Counted from the stretch's first letter, positions 44,575 through 56,923 are shown. The stretch: DNA of 64,000 nt from Bromus sterilis (GCA_950022295.1 OX465595.1:226699770-226763769), one strand, 5' to 3'. Translations and numbers: made by a program. Notes: generated from the sequence alone by a model not told the origin.

Positions 44575-45871
44575 TGATGACCCTCAACTGTAGGGGATCG
44601 AGATAGTCTTCGCGGGTAAGATAACCCAATTTATTGATTCGACACAAGGGGAGCCAAAGAATATTTATAAGCTTTGACAGTTGAGTTGTCAATTCAACTA
44701 CACCTGAAATATAATTGCTTGCAACAAAATATTAATAGCAACGGTGATATGATAGTGATAGTGGCAACAACAAAAGTAAAACAACAAAAGTAAACAACTA
44801 GTAACCAGCAGGATTGAAACACTGTAGGCTAGGGAGATGGATGGTTGGGCGCTGCTTGGATGAGAGTGAACATGTAATAAATTCTAACAAGGGGAAAGGC
44901 ACACAGAAAAGAAAGGATCATCTAGGCAAATATCAAACATTAGGCATGTATCCCGTAGGTAGTTGTGCGTGCTTGCAATAAGAACTTGCACAACATCTTT
45001 TGTCCTACCATCCCGCTATGAATGGGGCCAAAAGTAACTTATGGAGATTAAGGTGCTCCTATCAAAGAGCACCGGAAGAAAGCATTAACACTCAATGGAT
45101 ACATGAAATCCTCAAATTATAGTCCATCCCCTTTGGTGTCCCAAGCTGTGACCTTTGGGATCGTTGGTTCCGGACCATAATAGGTGCATACAACTCATAG
45201 ATAGGATCAAGTACACAAATAAACTCATGAAAACACAAGTGGTTCAGATATGAAAACATGGCACTCAGGCCAAAATTGACAAGAATTAAGAGCAACAAGT
45301 TGTAGAAAAGATGATAAACACCATACTAGATGATAGGCAACATGCCCCCAACAATCTGATGAACTACTACATGATCCAATCCCTACCATCCCCTTTGCGT
45401 ACAGCAGGGAATTATTCACACATGAAAGCAGAAGTCATGGAGGGATGATGGATTCTCGATGGTGATGACGATGGCAATGATCTCCCCTCACCGGAGGCCA
45501 AAACAGGCTCCAGATTAGCCCTCCCGGAGAAGAACAGAGGGTGGCGGCGGCTCCGCGAAGGAAACTGGGAAAACGACTTTAGTTCTGGCGTTTCCTCGCG
45601 ATGGGAATAAATAGGGGCCTTGGTAGGGCACCAGAGGGGGGAGGACCCACCTAGGAGGCCTCCCGGCGCAGCCAGGGGTGGGGCTGCGCCAGCAGGGAGC
45701 CTGGAGCCCCCCTGGCTTCCCTTTGGCCCCACTTCTGGCTCAGGGTCCCTCCGAGTGCCTGGATTTGCTTTTGTATTTTTCCTGGAATTTTCCGAGACAC
45801 CTAAAAATCCATATTCCTGCACATAAGAAAACCATAAAGGCAGCTCTGCTGAAAACAGTGTCAGTCCGGGT
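44575..45871 (-). repeat. 5' LTR of Athila element D, main part
   Basis: Plus strand starts TGATGACCCTCAACTGTAGG. It contains a TGGTGATGACGATGG tract (45,456) and a GC-rich block at 45,640-45,740. It is cut at 45,871 by element C; the continuation TAGTTTAGTTCGAATC is at 56,929. Confidence 0.75.
45867..45871. repeat. Target-site duplication CGGGT, left copy
   Basis: Perfect match to 56,924-56,928 on the far side of element C. Confidence 0.9.
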
Positions 45872-47536
45872 TGATACATCCCAAACGTATCTGTAATTTC
45901 TACTTGCTCCATGCATGTTTTGTGTGATATTGCTGTGCTATTGCTACACTTCCGTACACGTTGGTCATATTTGGAATAAACTATTAACTCACTGCACCCC
46001 AGTGCCAGTTCCTAATTTCTGTTGTCTTTTTATTTCAGGTTTACCCCGTATTAAAACTGCTCCAAAAATTCTGGAAAAATCCAATAAAAAATTAGCGTAC
46101 AGGAACCTTCCAGAATCCTGAAGGGGGGCCGGAGGGGACCCACCAGGGCCCCAGGAGTCCTAGGGTGGGGCTGCGGAAGGGGGGAGCCTGGACCCCTGGT
46201 AGCCCACCTGGCTGTCCCCCTTCGCCCATATATTTCTCTCGCCTCGAAACCTCCAAAGACAGAACCCTCTTTCGTGATCTCGCCTTTGTTCCGCCGCCGC
46301 TGCGCTTCCAAGATCCGGAACACCAGAAGACCTTTTCCTGCCACCCTGTCGGAGGGAGGATTGACCTACGAGAGCTTCTCCACTACCAAGGACGCTTCCC
46401 GGGTGATCCGTGAGCAGTCCACCTTGGACGATGGTTCCATGATCAGTAGCTATGTGATGTTCTCCTCCCCTCTTTGTTCTTCATCGATTAGACCTTGTGA
46501 GCTGCCCTACATGATCAAGGCACATATGTAATTTTTCTGTTGTTGCTATGTTGAGTTTGCTGGGATCTGATGGATTATGAGATTATGTTCAGATTGTGAT
46601 GAGTAATATATTTGGTTCTCTTTTATATTATTTTTCTTGAGTAATTCTTGCATGTTCTCCGTTGTTGTTAATAGCTTTTGCCAAGTAGTAGGTAGTGACT
46701 CCAAGAGGGAGTGTTATGCTTAATTGTGGGTTCAAGCCCCCTGATTACTAGCTTGAGTGACAGAAACATGAGTCTAGGGGATGTGTTGTTGCCACAAGGG
46801 GGAAATCAACGGTGCTTGTAACCGTGGTTGCAAGGATTGTTTACTTTACGCAAAGTTCTTTTAATGCAGTTGTTTGTTGCTTTGGGTTTAGACTTTGGGA
46901 GCGGCTCGCAACTTAATACCAGCGAGATGTTCTGGTTAGATATCTCAACGTGGATGATTAGTAGTAGATGCACATGGATTTCGGTCTACTTATCTTGGTG
47001 TACTGCCCATTCTTTTGAACCTCTTCCTTTCTTTTGTAGCATAGTTAGCATTGGTTTGTGCCCGTAATCCTGTCAATTGCACAGCTGTGATTTGTTTACC
47101 TCGCATAGTAGTTTTATCGTATTTTTGGAGAGAGACATCACTAGTGAACATCATGGGACCCCGGTCCATATTTCCACCACTGTTTACACCCTCAATTTAC
47201 TTCTTGCTTTTACTTTCTAGTTGCAATTATCACTATCTATTATCTGTTTGGTTGATCTTTTCTAAACAAAAAGGTCAGAGAGATTGACAACTTCTTTGTA
47301 CTCGTTGGGAGCAAAGTTATTTGTTGTGTGTGCAGGTCCAGGTGAAGTAAGCAATCTTAGAGTGTGAACGGCGCCATTGTTCACTTCACAACGTACTTGT
47401 CGACCTTGGAGTCCTACTAGTCGATTTCAACCTTGGTATCTTTGCCAAGGGGAATCTTGCTGTTATGCTACATCTCAACCTTCCAATTGGGGTAACTAAC
47501 AAGGGGCGAGAAGCTATCACTTCCTCCCTAGCATCA
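45872..47536 (+). repeat. 5' LTR of element C
   Basis: 1,665 bases, TGATACATCCCAAACG to CCTAGCATCA. It has a TATA-like CATATATTT (46,227) and GC-rich blocks at 46,115-46,215 and 46,290-46,420, aligning with 55,252-56,923. Confidence 0.9.
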
Positions 47537-47545
47537 AGAAATTTC

Positions 47546-47563
47546 AGGCGCCGTTGCCGGGGA
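47546..47563 (+). promoter_or_regulatory. Primer-binding site, tRNA-Asp, element C
   Basis: AGGCGCCGTTGCCGGGGA, identical to the tRNA-Asp complement except the first base (A for T), nine bases after the LTR. Confidence 0.85.
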
Positions 47564-47697
47564 CTCCAATCTTCAAGATAGGGGAGTTGCACGCTATCTT
47601 CTATATTTGCTTTTTATTCTTGTTAGTTAACTTTCAGTTTTTATCTTGTCCTTTATCAAAAACCAGAAAAAAATTTACCTTGCTAGTAGTTGTTATT

Positions 47698-48518
47698 ATG
47701 TCTGGTCCTTTTTCCTTTGTTGATACATAGGTGCTCACCTTTAAACAAAGAGGTGGTGAAGTTTAAAAGATTCTTGGTATAGAATTAATGATTCTCAGAA
47801 AAGAGCCACCAAGAAGCAATCCACTACTATCCTGCTTAGAAATTTTTATGTTGGAATTGCTCCTTGGAATAGGTTCATTCTAGATACTGCTATAAATGGG
47901 AATTTCCTAGAATCCCCAAATTGTGAGTCTCTTAGTGTTATTGAAAATCTTGTTGGAAATCTCCCTGTTGCTAGCATTCAAGAAGATATCACTCTAGTTC
48001 ACATTATGAAAAAACTTGAAAATTTAGAGTTAGAAATACCAAGCATACGTAAGATAAATGAGTTGGATCGCAAGATTCAAGGGAATTTGAATAGACTTGA
48101 TAGCTCCATGCATAAAATTATCAAAACTTTGGAGACCATCAAATCCCGTGATTTGGATCCTTCTAGGATAGATAAGATAGAGGAAATAATTTACACTCTA
48201 GGAACTACTTTCTCCCCAATCAAACCCAAAAAGGTAGAAACTCCGGAAAGGAAGGAACCTAAGTTCACTTATGTCCCTAAGGTTCCTCTACCCAAACATA
48301 ACACACTAATTGCTAAAGGAGTCGAAACTGTGAAAACTTTGGAAGAAATACCTCTCTTAGAAAAATTTATAAATGTAAGTCCAATTGATTTTCCACCTTT
48401 TGCTTTTATCCCTAGAAGCATCTTCATTAAACATTTATTTGAAAACCCTCTTAAAAGTAGTTGTACAATTGTAGAGCTTTTTGATGATCTTGATGATGGT
48501 TTGATTGATACAACTTGA
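47698..48518 (+). pseudogene. Degenerate gag-like ORF of element C
   Basis: Met 47,698 (MSGPFSFVDT), a TAG, VLTFKQRGGEV, a TAA and a frame change, then KKQSTTILLRNFYVGIAPWN, RFILDTAINGNFLESPNCES, NLVGNLPVASIQEDITLVHI and an open frame of 170 residues from 48,006 to 48,518 with an Ile/Lys/Glu-rich, probably coiled-coil region (KKLENLELEIPSIRKINELD) and FIPRSIFIKHLFENPLKSSC near the end. FYVG-x-PW-x-RF-x-LDTA recalls the end of a gag capsid domain. No zinc knuckle, protease or polymerase. Different from the ORF of element A although LTRs agree. Confidence 0.6.
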
Positions 48519-49085
48519 TTCTTCTTTTTGCTTTTAGCCTAGCTTAACGGCGTCAAAGAAAGCGCTTGTTGGGAGGCAACCCAAGATGCTTTTACTTCTG
48601 TTTTTGGTGGTCTTGATGATTTTTACTACTGTAGCAACATCATTGTATCTTTATTTTCAAGCTTTGTGCCATGTTTAGCCTCTGATTGCAAGAAAGTTCA
48701 AAAAGTTGTGACATGTTGTCCAGAAAACAGATTCTGTCCTTGGACGGAAAAATTCTCCTAAAATCACCAGATCATCTTTTTGATCTGATTTTTTTTGACA
48801 GCGTGCTCTGTACAATTAGCTTTTGAGCGTATGTTCTGAGTTTTCTTATTTGAGTTGCAAAAGTACCCCGGAAAATTATGTACTTCCTGCTGGTCTGTTT
48901 CTCACAGATTCTTCCATGTTTTGCCTTTCCTCAATTTTGTAAGTCTTGCGCTAGATTTTTCTTTGCAAAAACATTTTGTAAATCTTGAGAAACAGTAGCC
49001 CTTCAAGAAATTTTTTATTTCCAGTAGAGAAAAATTAATTTATTAAGGGTACTAACCTCTCTAATCAGCTTATGATGAGTTATCT
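48519..49085 (+). other. Non-coding 3' flank of the element C ORF
   Basis: Contains GCGCTTGTTGGGAGGCAACC (48,563) just after the stop, as in element A, then AT-rich DNA without ORF. Confidence 0.5.
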
Positions 49086-49361
49086 ATGAAAGGAGTTTTC
49101 AAGTGTGTGAGGGAAGATGATGAAAGAAGATCTGGGATTGTCAAACGCTCAAGCTTGGGGATTTCCCCATGCATCCCCAATAAATATTCAAGGAGACTCA
49201 AGCATCTAAGCTTGGGGATGCCCCGTGCATCCCTTCTCCCTCAACAATCATCAGTTCGTCCTTTTCCACGATATTTTTATCACTTCATGTGTTATGTGCT
49301 ATGCTTGGAGCGTCTCGCTCTTTACTTTCTAGTTTTATTTAGCTTTGCTTTCTGTTCATAA
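49086..49361 (+). CDS. Small sense ORF of element C, 91 residues, unknown
   Basis: MKGVFKC, VKRSSLGI, PNKYSR, LKHLSLGMP, PQQSSV: same order as the 87-residue ORF of element A (15,515-15,778). Two AAGCTTGGGGAT modules resembling the PPT (49,152 and 49,211) encode the SLG words. Coding status unproven. Confidence 0.3.
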   Translation: MKGVFKCVREDDERRSGIVKRSSLGISPCIPNKYSRRLKHLSLGMPRASLLPQQSSVRPFPRYFYHFMCYVLCLERLALYFLVLFSFAFCS

Positions 49362-49851
49362 CAAGTTAGAACCCAGCTTTATTTTGTGTGGGAGAGAAAC
49401 ACGCTCCACTTCAAACTAGAACACATCATAGGATTTTCATGCTTATCTTTCTTTTGTTGTGTGTTCTTTATCTTTTCTTAGCTGTTGTCATGTTTAGCTC
49501 TTGTGCTTTCATGTTTATCTTTTCAAGAGCCTTTTGTTTAATTTGTTGCTGGAACTCTCTTTAGTTTTCATGTTTATCTTGTTTAGAGACTTGGCTGTTG
49601 CACTGAGTTGTGTCTTGACTTGAAGCAGGTAATTGAGGTTGCTATTCAAATATAGTAGTAACTTGCAATAGTTTTGAGATATTTTTGTGAGTAATGTTTG
49701 AACTTTTGGTGTCAAGAGCGCTAGCCTATTAGTGTTAGGTGTCTTATTTTGGGCAGTCTGTTTTTATTTTCAAAAACTACAAAAACTAGTTGAGAACTCT
49801 AGCTACTGGATAGATCACTAATATTTGGAGGGATTGGATATTAGAGTACAC

Positions 49852-50232
49852 TCACGTACCATGAGTCGAGGATGCGCAAGGATAACCAAATCCCCATACA
49901 CTCCTCCTCGGGGTACTTGTCTCTTTGTGAACCTCCTGATTAGACTGAGAGTTACCGATAATAAGTGCATGAGTTCTTCGGACTAATGTAAGTATTGAAA
50001 GTTGACACTTCCACGTCCTCATATTTGCAAGCCTCTTCGGTATTGTGCATTGCCCTCTTCTCACTCCGAGAGTTGGTGTCCACCTCGCCGGTGCATCCAA
50101 ACCCTTGGCATGATACGCTCTGTCATCATAAACCTCCTTATATCTTTCCTCAAAACAGCCACCATACCTACCTATCAAGGCATTTCCATAGCCTTTCCGA
50201 GATATATTGCCATGCAACATCCACCTTCTCAT
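49852..50232 (-). CDS. Antisense ORF of element C, 126 residues, conserved in element A
   Basis: MRRWMLHGNISRKGYGNALI, GRYGGCFEERYKEVYDDRAY, AKGLDAPARWTPTLGVRRGQ, a basic stretch, TLVRRTHALIIGNSQSNQEV, STPRRSVWGFGYPCASSTHG and T-stop. It runs opposite to the element. The A copy keeps the same start and stop but has frameshifts. No domain is recognised; Arg/Gly/Tyr-rich, soluble-looking. Antisense ORFs near the 3' LTR are known from Tat and Athila retroelements, which fits the position, but whether this one is expressed cannot be told. Confidence 0.5.
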   Translation of the reverse strand: MRRWMLHGNISRKGYGNALIGRYGGCFEERYKEVYDDRAYHAKGLDAPARWTPTLGVRRGQCTIPKRLANMRTWKCQLSILTLVRRTHALIIGNSQSNQEVHKETSTPRRSVWGFGYPCASSTHGT

Positions 50233-50420
50233 GAGTTGATCTTCATGTCATACATGTTCCTGCTACACTAGCAGAGGCATACATTTGCATACATCATGAT
50301 AGCTACATCTTCTTTATGTTGAGTACTTTTGTAAAGTGTGAAAGACCTTCTTTAATTCTTGTAAAATAGAGTGTTTCCCCTAAGTGAGGAAAATATCCCA
50401 AAGAGGACAAAATTTAAAAG

Positions 50421-50425
50421 ATCCC
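50421..50425. repeat. Target-site duplication ATCCC, left copy
   Basis: Perfect match to 54,385-54,389. Confidence 0.9.
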
Positions 50426-53400
50426 TGTCGGGACCCGGGGTTAGCGTATGTAATTCCAGTCACGATACAATCACATGGAGAGCCGAGAACCGTACCCACT
50501 TGTCTAAGCAGACAAGGCCAAGCACAGAACGTTCTCGGTAAGCATCGAACGTGAGGGGCATCCCATTCAGGCCGGATGATCATCTGAGATGGGTCCTCAT
50601 CGTCCGCTCACAAGTCTAAATGCTTATGGGTGGTGAATCCCATACTCATAGACAAGTCGCCTCAACCATGTTATCGATTGGATCCTAACTCCTACATAGA
50701 CTTACTCCAGCCCGATCACTTAGTCGGGGTCTAGGGCGGGCTCGATCATACAACAAAGTGTGCACGTGACAGAGTCACGAGCAATCGCATCGCGATGCCC
50801 CAAGCTGCGCACATCTAAGCGCCACTTGGTGTATAAACGACCGCCAGCCAGATCACATCTAAGGTCTCGAAAACCCATACTAAGGCATGCATGTTATAAA
50901 CATACACGCAGCACACATGCCTAGTATGAACAGCAGGTATCATCACATAACTCTACAAAGTACTCTTTATAGATATGCACATAGAGCATACAAAGATCAC
51001 ATGTCTGTGATCAACATTACATCATACAACGGAAGCAAATTAGGTCTGAGTACAGACAAGTTTAACAAATGGCTTAGAGAAGCCTTGTAAACAAACATGC
51101 CCTTCCACGAGGGACCAGACTGCTGTCTGGGATTATACTACCAAGGTCAACATCGAGCTTCACGAAGGTGACTCCATCGGGGTCCGGTTTCTTATCTAAA
51201 ACATAGAATAAGCAAACGTGAGTACAAAGTCGTACTCAGCAAGACTTACATCAGAACTACACTACTCATGCTCAAGTATCAAGGTAAAGGGGAGGTGGGG
51301 TTCAACATGCAGAAGTGCCAGCTTTGACTTGGCTAATCCTGAACTACGAGTACCAGACTTGAGGTAAGAAGCGTACACGAGGCAACTACATCTCCAAACA
51401 ATACACCACTATGGTTACTTCCTCGACTTCCCCACGAAGAAGCACACCATAGCACTCACGCTTATCTTGCGAGTTTTATAAGTATCCATTCAAGTTGTCT
51501 ATGATCAAGTAGAGGTTTCCAAGTAGTCCATAACCGCGGACACGGCTATTCGAATAGTTCATTAACCCTGCAGGGGTGTACATCTTCACACGCGTGTCAT
51601 CACTTATCGCCTCGTTCTTGGCATCCTTCAAGCAGATGTCGGACGTGGATGAAACCAAGGCACTAACCTCACATCACCTTCTCTAATCCAGGAGTAGACT
51701 ACCTGAGTTTGGCACCGCTCGAGAGTCCGACCGGTTCCACGAAACAGACTCAGATAATGTAAGGGACCGAGACGCCACCTCTGCCAGATGGTTTTACTGC
51801 CTCACAAGTCCACCACATATCTAGGATGATGCAACCTTTCTTCATTCTTTTTTTTTCTATGCACATGCCAAATGGAAAACCCGAATCTATTGTGACTCCT
51901 GGACCGGATCGGTATGTAAAGAGGCCAAACGGGGCTCCCATAAAACCCTACATGTGGTCATACTCTTTGTCTTGGATCACAAAACAGGAACTCGGGGCCT
52001 AGGTTAGTGTTCAACGAGACAACCCACTGTGTACTCCTACACAGCCTCTCATCGTTCACCTTTGCTTAGGGTGGATTCACCAACACGTTTCACTTTCACC
52101 AACACCACTGTGTTCAATTCATCCCGACTCACAATCAAAACATCCTCATTGTATCACTAAGCAGCAAAAGCAGTAACAGTTGCAGGGGCTACATGCTCAT
52201 CATTCAACTCCTAAATCTGCTAGGATTGTGGTTTGCTTAATACGGTGACAAAATGATAGGTCATGCATCGGAATGGGTTCAACTATGCGAAAGAACGTGT
52301 CTCGGTGATCTCCTAAACATGCATAAGCGAGACTGAGAGGGAAAATAGGATTTTATAGACATGATCAATGGGGTTTTGCTTGCCTTGCTGACGAGGTTCG
52401 ATAACGGTGTCTGCAACGAAGGGGGTGGCCTCCGGTTCCAGTTGCACGTTTATCGAGCAAACAATCAAACAATGGTATAAATTTAATTGCAATGCATCAA
52501 ACACATGATCAATATTGAAATGGTGATGTTCTTGGTCACAGAGTGTGTACAATTCCATTTAAAAGAAGTCACATGCAAAGTCATTTGCAAATGTGCTTCA
52601 AATTTGAATTTGAATTAAAGCCATATGGATGTTTTGCACTGTTCACCCATTTTAAAATGGTCAAACATGAAAACAGATCCCATATTCATAATCCTTGGAT
52701 TTTTCTGATATTTTTAGACATATTATTTGCTATATTTGGAGTTCATATGAATTAGTTATGAATTTCCCAAGTTTAAACGATTTTCTGGAATTTTCTGGAA
52801 TTACTTTAATTCTTTTCTATTTCTGGAAATTCTTTACTGCGTCAGCATTGCGTGGGGATGACGTCAAGGGGGGATGACCAGTGGGTCCAGGCTGTCAGCC
52901 TCAGGGGGTTAATCCCCGGTTGGATTAACTTAACAGAGGGGTTAAAATAGAGCAGGGCCCACCTGTCATGGACTCAAGGGGGGATTAACTGGGTCATTAA
53001 GGCCCTAATGGCCTAGGCTGCCGGCGGCTTGACGCCGGCGTCACTGGACGCGGCGGCGCCTCGCCGGAGTGGCGATTCCGGCCACTGGAGAGCTCGCCGA
53101 GACCACCAGAGTGACGCCCGAGGTCACCCGCGTCACCCAGTGCCCACGGGGAGGCTTGGGGGTGGCCGGAGCCTCGCCGGCGTCAACGTGGCGCAGCGGC
53201 CGTGGCACTGCTGCGACGGGGAAGAGGCTCCTGGCCTCCATTTGTTGTGCAAAAAGCTCCAGGAGGGAGCTCTTGCTCTCCCCCATCGAAAGGCTCCATC
53301 GGGGTTTCACGGGAGGGCTCGAGGCGACGGCTACTTCAAGCTTTGCGGCGGCCGGAGCTTCTGTGCTCGTCGGGAAGAGGCTGCGGGGCGCGGGGAGAGA

Positions 53401-54384
53401 TGCAGGAGGAGGTAAACGGAGAAGGGGCTCACCCTGAAGCGGATGAAGAGGGCGGCGATGCCGGAGGGGCTCGGGAGAGGTCGAATTGGTCGCCGGAGTT
53501 CCTCGGCAGCGGCGGCGATCCGGTGAAGGGGACGACGCCTCCAGTGCTTGCTCGGCTCGATTAGTCGAGGGCTTCGACGGAGAGGACAGCAGCGCTTCGC
53601 CTGGACATGGTCGCAGCGGCTGAGGAGCTCGTTGGCCCCGGTTTCTCCACGGTGGTGCTCCGGCGTGTTCTGTGCGGCGGCCAAAATCACGAGCTGAGGA
53701 GCGGGGAGAGGAACCAAGGGAGGGAGGAAGGGGGTGCGGGGTTGAAGAGCGGCTCCGTGGCGTGCTTGGCTGCCTGGAGGAGGCCTAGAAGGCTCCTGGC
53801 CGTCGAGGTGGCCGTCGGCGCCCCCCCTGCCCTCCACCGAGCTGCTTCGGGGGGGTGGGGAGGTAGACGACAAGTCCCCCGGGCTGGGCTGGGCCGGCCA
53901 GTGGAGAAGTGGGCTTCGCCCCTGGCGTGAGATAGTCTTTGCTGTTTTCTGTTCTTTTTATTTTTCTCTTTCATTTGTTTTGCCTAGATTTAAAAATAGC
54001 TAGGCATTTTTAATAAATGTCCAAATGCTTTTATAAATACTAGGTGACCAGTAGCTAGTCATTTAAATGATTTGGACATTTTTGAAATTCAAAACATTTG
54101 AATTTCAATTCAAATAGGGGTAAATTTTAATTTCCAGAGCACTATCTGAATATTAGAAAATTCCATGAGTATGGGAAAATACCCAAACCTCTTTTAAAAT
54201 GATCAACATCATTTATAGGAATTTTCCAATCATTCAAAAGATTTTTGGAAAAATATTTTTATCTGGCCATTTGACTTAAAATTTCTAGGGCTTTTCTTTC
54301 CCCATTTTGAATTTTTTTTGAATTTTTGCATGATGCAAAAGGGTCAAGCAAACCCTAGCACTTACCCTAGTTGGGGTTCTGACA
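50426..54384 (-). mobile_element. Solo LTR, about 4 kb, TGTCAGAACCC family
   Basis: 3,959 bases, plus strand TGTCGGGACCCGG to GGGGTTCTGACA, with perfect ATCCC duplications and no internal DNA. In minus-strand sense it has a GC-rich block (53,930-53,000), a GGTGAG donor-like site in CTTCAGGGTGAGCCCC (53,429-53,444), then AT-rich DNA and a block (51,582-51,491) shared with the TGTAAC LTR family. ORFs in the GC-rich block occur on both strands and are not called genes. Confidence 0.9.
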
Positions 54385-54389
54385 ATCCC

Positions 54390-55234
54390 AAAGAGGAAAA
54401 ATGGGAGTTAAATAGAAAGAGCCATTGAGGCCACCAAAAAAATACTTCCTTTTGAGAGATCCGCACTCGTACTCTCTCTTATACCTTGTACTCCATAGAG
54501 ATGATCATATATGCATATAGCTATGTGGGGACCCTCACACTTTAGAACTTGGCTTGTATATTCCAATGATGAGCCTCCTCAAATGAGCTCTAGCTCTCCT
54601 TGAGCGAGCAAGTTGGATGCACTCCCACTAGTTCCATTGGAGAGCTTTTCTTAGCTCATATGTGCATCTGTTGCATGGCAATCCCTACTCCTCACATCAT
54701 ATCCATCCTTTGGCTTTCTCTCGCCTAGGATTTTCCTCATTGATGTGAGCCTTTCACACCTTTTTGTCTTCCTCCTCCATTCTGTCTCTCTTTTTGCCAT
54801 CCTAAGTGTCAACTCTCGTGCTTACGCTCATCTATTGCATGAGTGCTCAAAATATCGAAAGGGACTGGGTCAAATTGACTTATACCTTGCTAGTGGTCTG
54901 GGGACGAGTCAAGATAATATTCCAAAGAAGACTAAGTGTGAAACTTTAGTAGATTGTGTTCTCCACAAATAAATATTTATCTCTCTCGTATTCCCATCCC
55001 CCACTTCTTGCACGCAAACAACATTTGGAGACATTCGAGTCACGGACAGCGAGAGCTCTTGCACCTTTATGTTCTTATGTTGCTTGTTTCAATGCTAATA
55101 TAGACTCTTTCCTGTTATGACTTTAATTGAATTACATGCCTTGATTGCTTTAATTAAAAGTTCTTTTATGGTTAGTAGCATGTCACCATAGAAATTATGC
55201 TTGTTATCATTTACCTACTCGAGGACGAGCTGGA
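54390..55234 (+). other. 3' internal region of element C after the solo LTR
   Basis: Non-coding or weakly coding. A frame at 54,820-54,950 gives LHECSKYRKGLGQIDLYLAS and TKCETLVD, matching 14,331-14,200 of element A in the same sense, a third short stretch conserved between A and C. Confidence 0.5.
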
Positions 55235-55251
55235 ATTAAGCTTGGGAATGT
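55235..55251 (+). promoter_or_regulatory. Polypurine tract of element C
   Basis: ATTAAGCTTGGGAATGT directly before the 3' LTR; one base in the G run has changed compared with element A. Confidence 0.65.
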
Positions 55252-56923
55252 TGATACATCCCAAACGTATCTATAATTTCTGCTTTCTACATGCATGTTT
55301 TGTGTGATATTGCTATGCTTTTGCTACACTTTCATACACTTTTGATCATATTTGGACTAACCTATTAACTCAGTGCACCCCAGTGCCAGTTCCTGTTTTC
55401 TGCTGTATTTTTATTTCAGGTTTCCCCCGTATTAAAAATGCTCCAAAAATTCTGGAAAATCCAATAAAAATAAGCATACGGAAACTTCCAGAGCCCTGAA
55501 GGGGGTCGGAGGGGACCCACCAGGGCCCCAGGCGCCCTCCCGGCGCGCCCTAGGGTGGGGTCGCGCTAGGGGGAACCAGGGGTCCAGGCGGCCCCCCTGG
55601 CTGCCCCCATTCACCCATATATTTGTCTCGCCCCGAAACCTCCAAAGACAGAAAGCCTTTTTGCGATCTGGCCTATGTTCCTCCGCCGCCGTGCTTCTAA
55701 GATTGGGAGCACCAGAAGACCTCTTCCCGACACCCTGCCGGGGGGGAGGATTGGCCTCTGGGAGCTTCTCCACCATCATGGACGCTTCCCGGATGATCTG
55801 TGAGTATTCCACCTTGGACCATGGGTCCATGATTATAGCTATGTGATGTTCTCCTCCCCTCTTTGTTCTTCATGGATTAGACCTTATGAGCTGCCCTACA
55901 TGATTAAGGCACCTATGTAATTTTTCCGTTGTTTCTATGTTGAGTTTGCTGGGTTCTGATTGATTATGAGAATATGTTTAGATTGTGATGAGTAATATAT
56001 TTGGTTCTCTTTTATATTTTTGTTCTTGAATAATTCTTTCATGTTCTCCGTTGATGTTCATTGCTTTGGCCAAGTAGTAGGTAATGACTCCAAGAGGGAG
56101 CGTTATGCTTGATTGTGGGTTCATGCCCCCTGATGACTAGCTTGATTGACAGAAAGATGAGTCTAGGGGATGTGTTGTTGCCACAAGAGGGAAAACAACG
56201 GTGCTTGTAACCGCGGTTGCAAGGATTGTTTACTTTACGTGAAGTACTTTTAATGTAGTTGTCTGTTGCTGTGGGTTCGCATTTTGATTGGGGATCGAAA
56301 CTTAATACCAGCGAGATGTTCTGGATGGATATCTCAAGGTCGATGATTAGTAGTAGATGCAGATCGGTTTCGGTCTACTTATCTTGGCGTATTGCCCATG
56401 CTTTTGAACCTCTTCCTTTGTTTTGTAGCATAGTTAGCATTGGTTTGCGCCCGTAATCCTGTTAATTTCCCAGCTGTGATTTGTTTACCTCGCATAGCAG
56501 TTTATCGTCTTTTGAGAAAGAGACATCACTAGTGAACATCATGGGACCCCGGTCCATATTTCCACCACTGTGTACACCCTCAATTTACTTCTTGCTTTTA
56601 CTTTCTAGTTACAATTATCACTATCTATTATCTATTGCGTTGATCCTTTGTAAAAAGAAAGGCCGGAGAGATTGAAAACCTATCTGTACTCGTTGGGAGG
56701 AAAGTTATTTGTTGTGTGAGCAGGTCCAGGTGAAGTAAGCAATCTTATATTGTGAAGGGCGCCATTGTTTACTTCACTGCCTACTTGCCGACCTTGGAAT
56801 CCTACTGGTCGATCTCAACCTTGGTATCTTTCGAAGGGAAATCTTGCTGCTACGCTACATCTCAACCTTCCACTTGTGATAACCAATGAGGGGCGAGAAG
56901 CTATCACTTCCTCGTTAGCATCA
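55252..56923 (+). repeat. 3' LTR of element C
   Basis: 1,672 bases, TGATACATCCCAAACG to GTTAGCATCA, followed by the CGGGT duplication (56,924-56,928). Visible substitutions and small indels against 45,872-47,536 are more numerous than between the LTRs of element A. Confidence 0.9.

Larger units (their letters stand above)
45872..56923 (+). mobile_element. Element C: non-autonomous Athila-like LTR retrotransposon
   Basis: LTRs 45,872-47,536 and 55,252-56,923, PBS for tRNA-Asp, PPT, and a perfect CGGGT duplication. The interior holds one degenerate gag-like ORF, small ORFs shared with element A and, inserted at 50,426, a solo LTR. LTR and 3' internal DNA are the same family as element A on the other strand, more diverged within the pair here, so C looks older than A. 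Confidence 0.9.

Noticed and set aside
44480..44692. ORF crossing the PBS of element D
   Set aside because: It spans the LTR-PBS junction and has no similarity to gag; a chance frame.
53331..53873. 180-residue minus-strand ORF in the solo LTR
   Set aside because: Pro/Arg/Ser-rich, GC-driven, overlapping open frames on the other strand, no recognisable domain.
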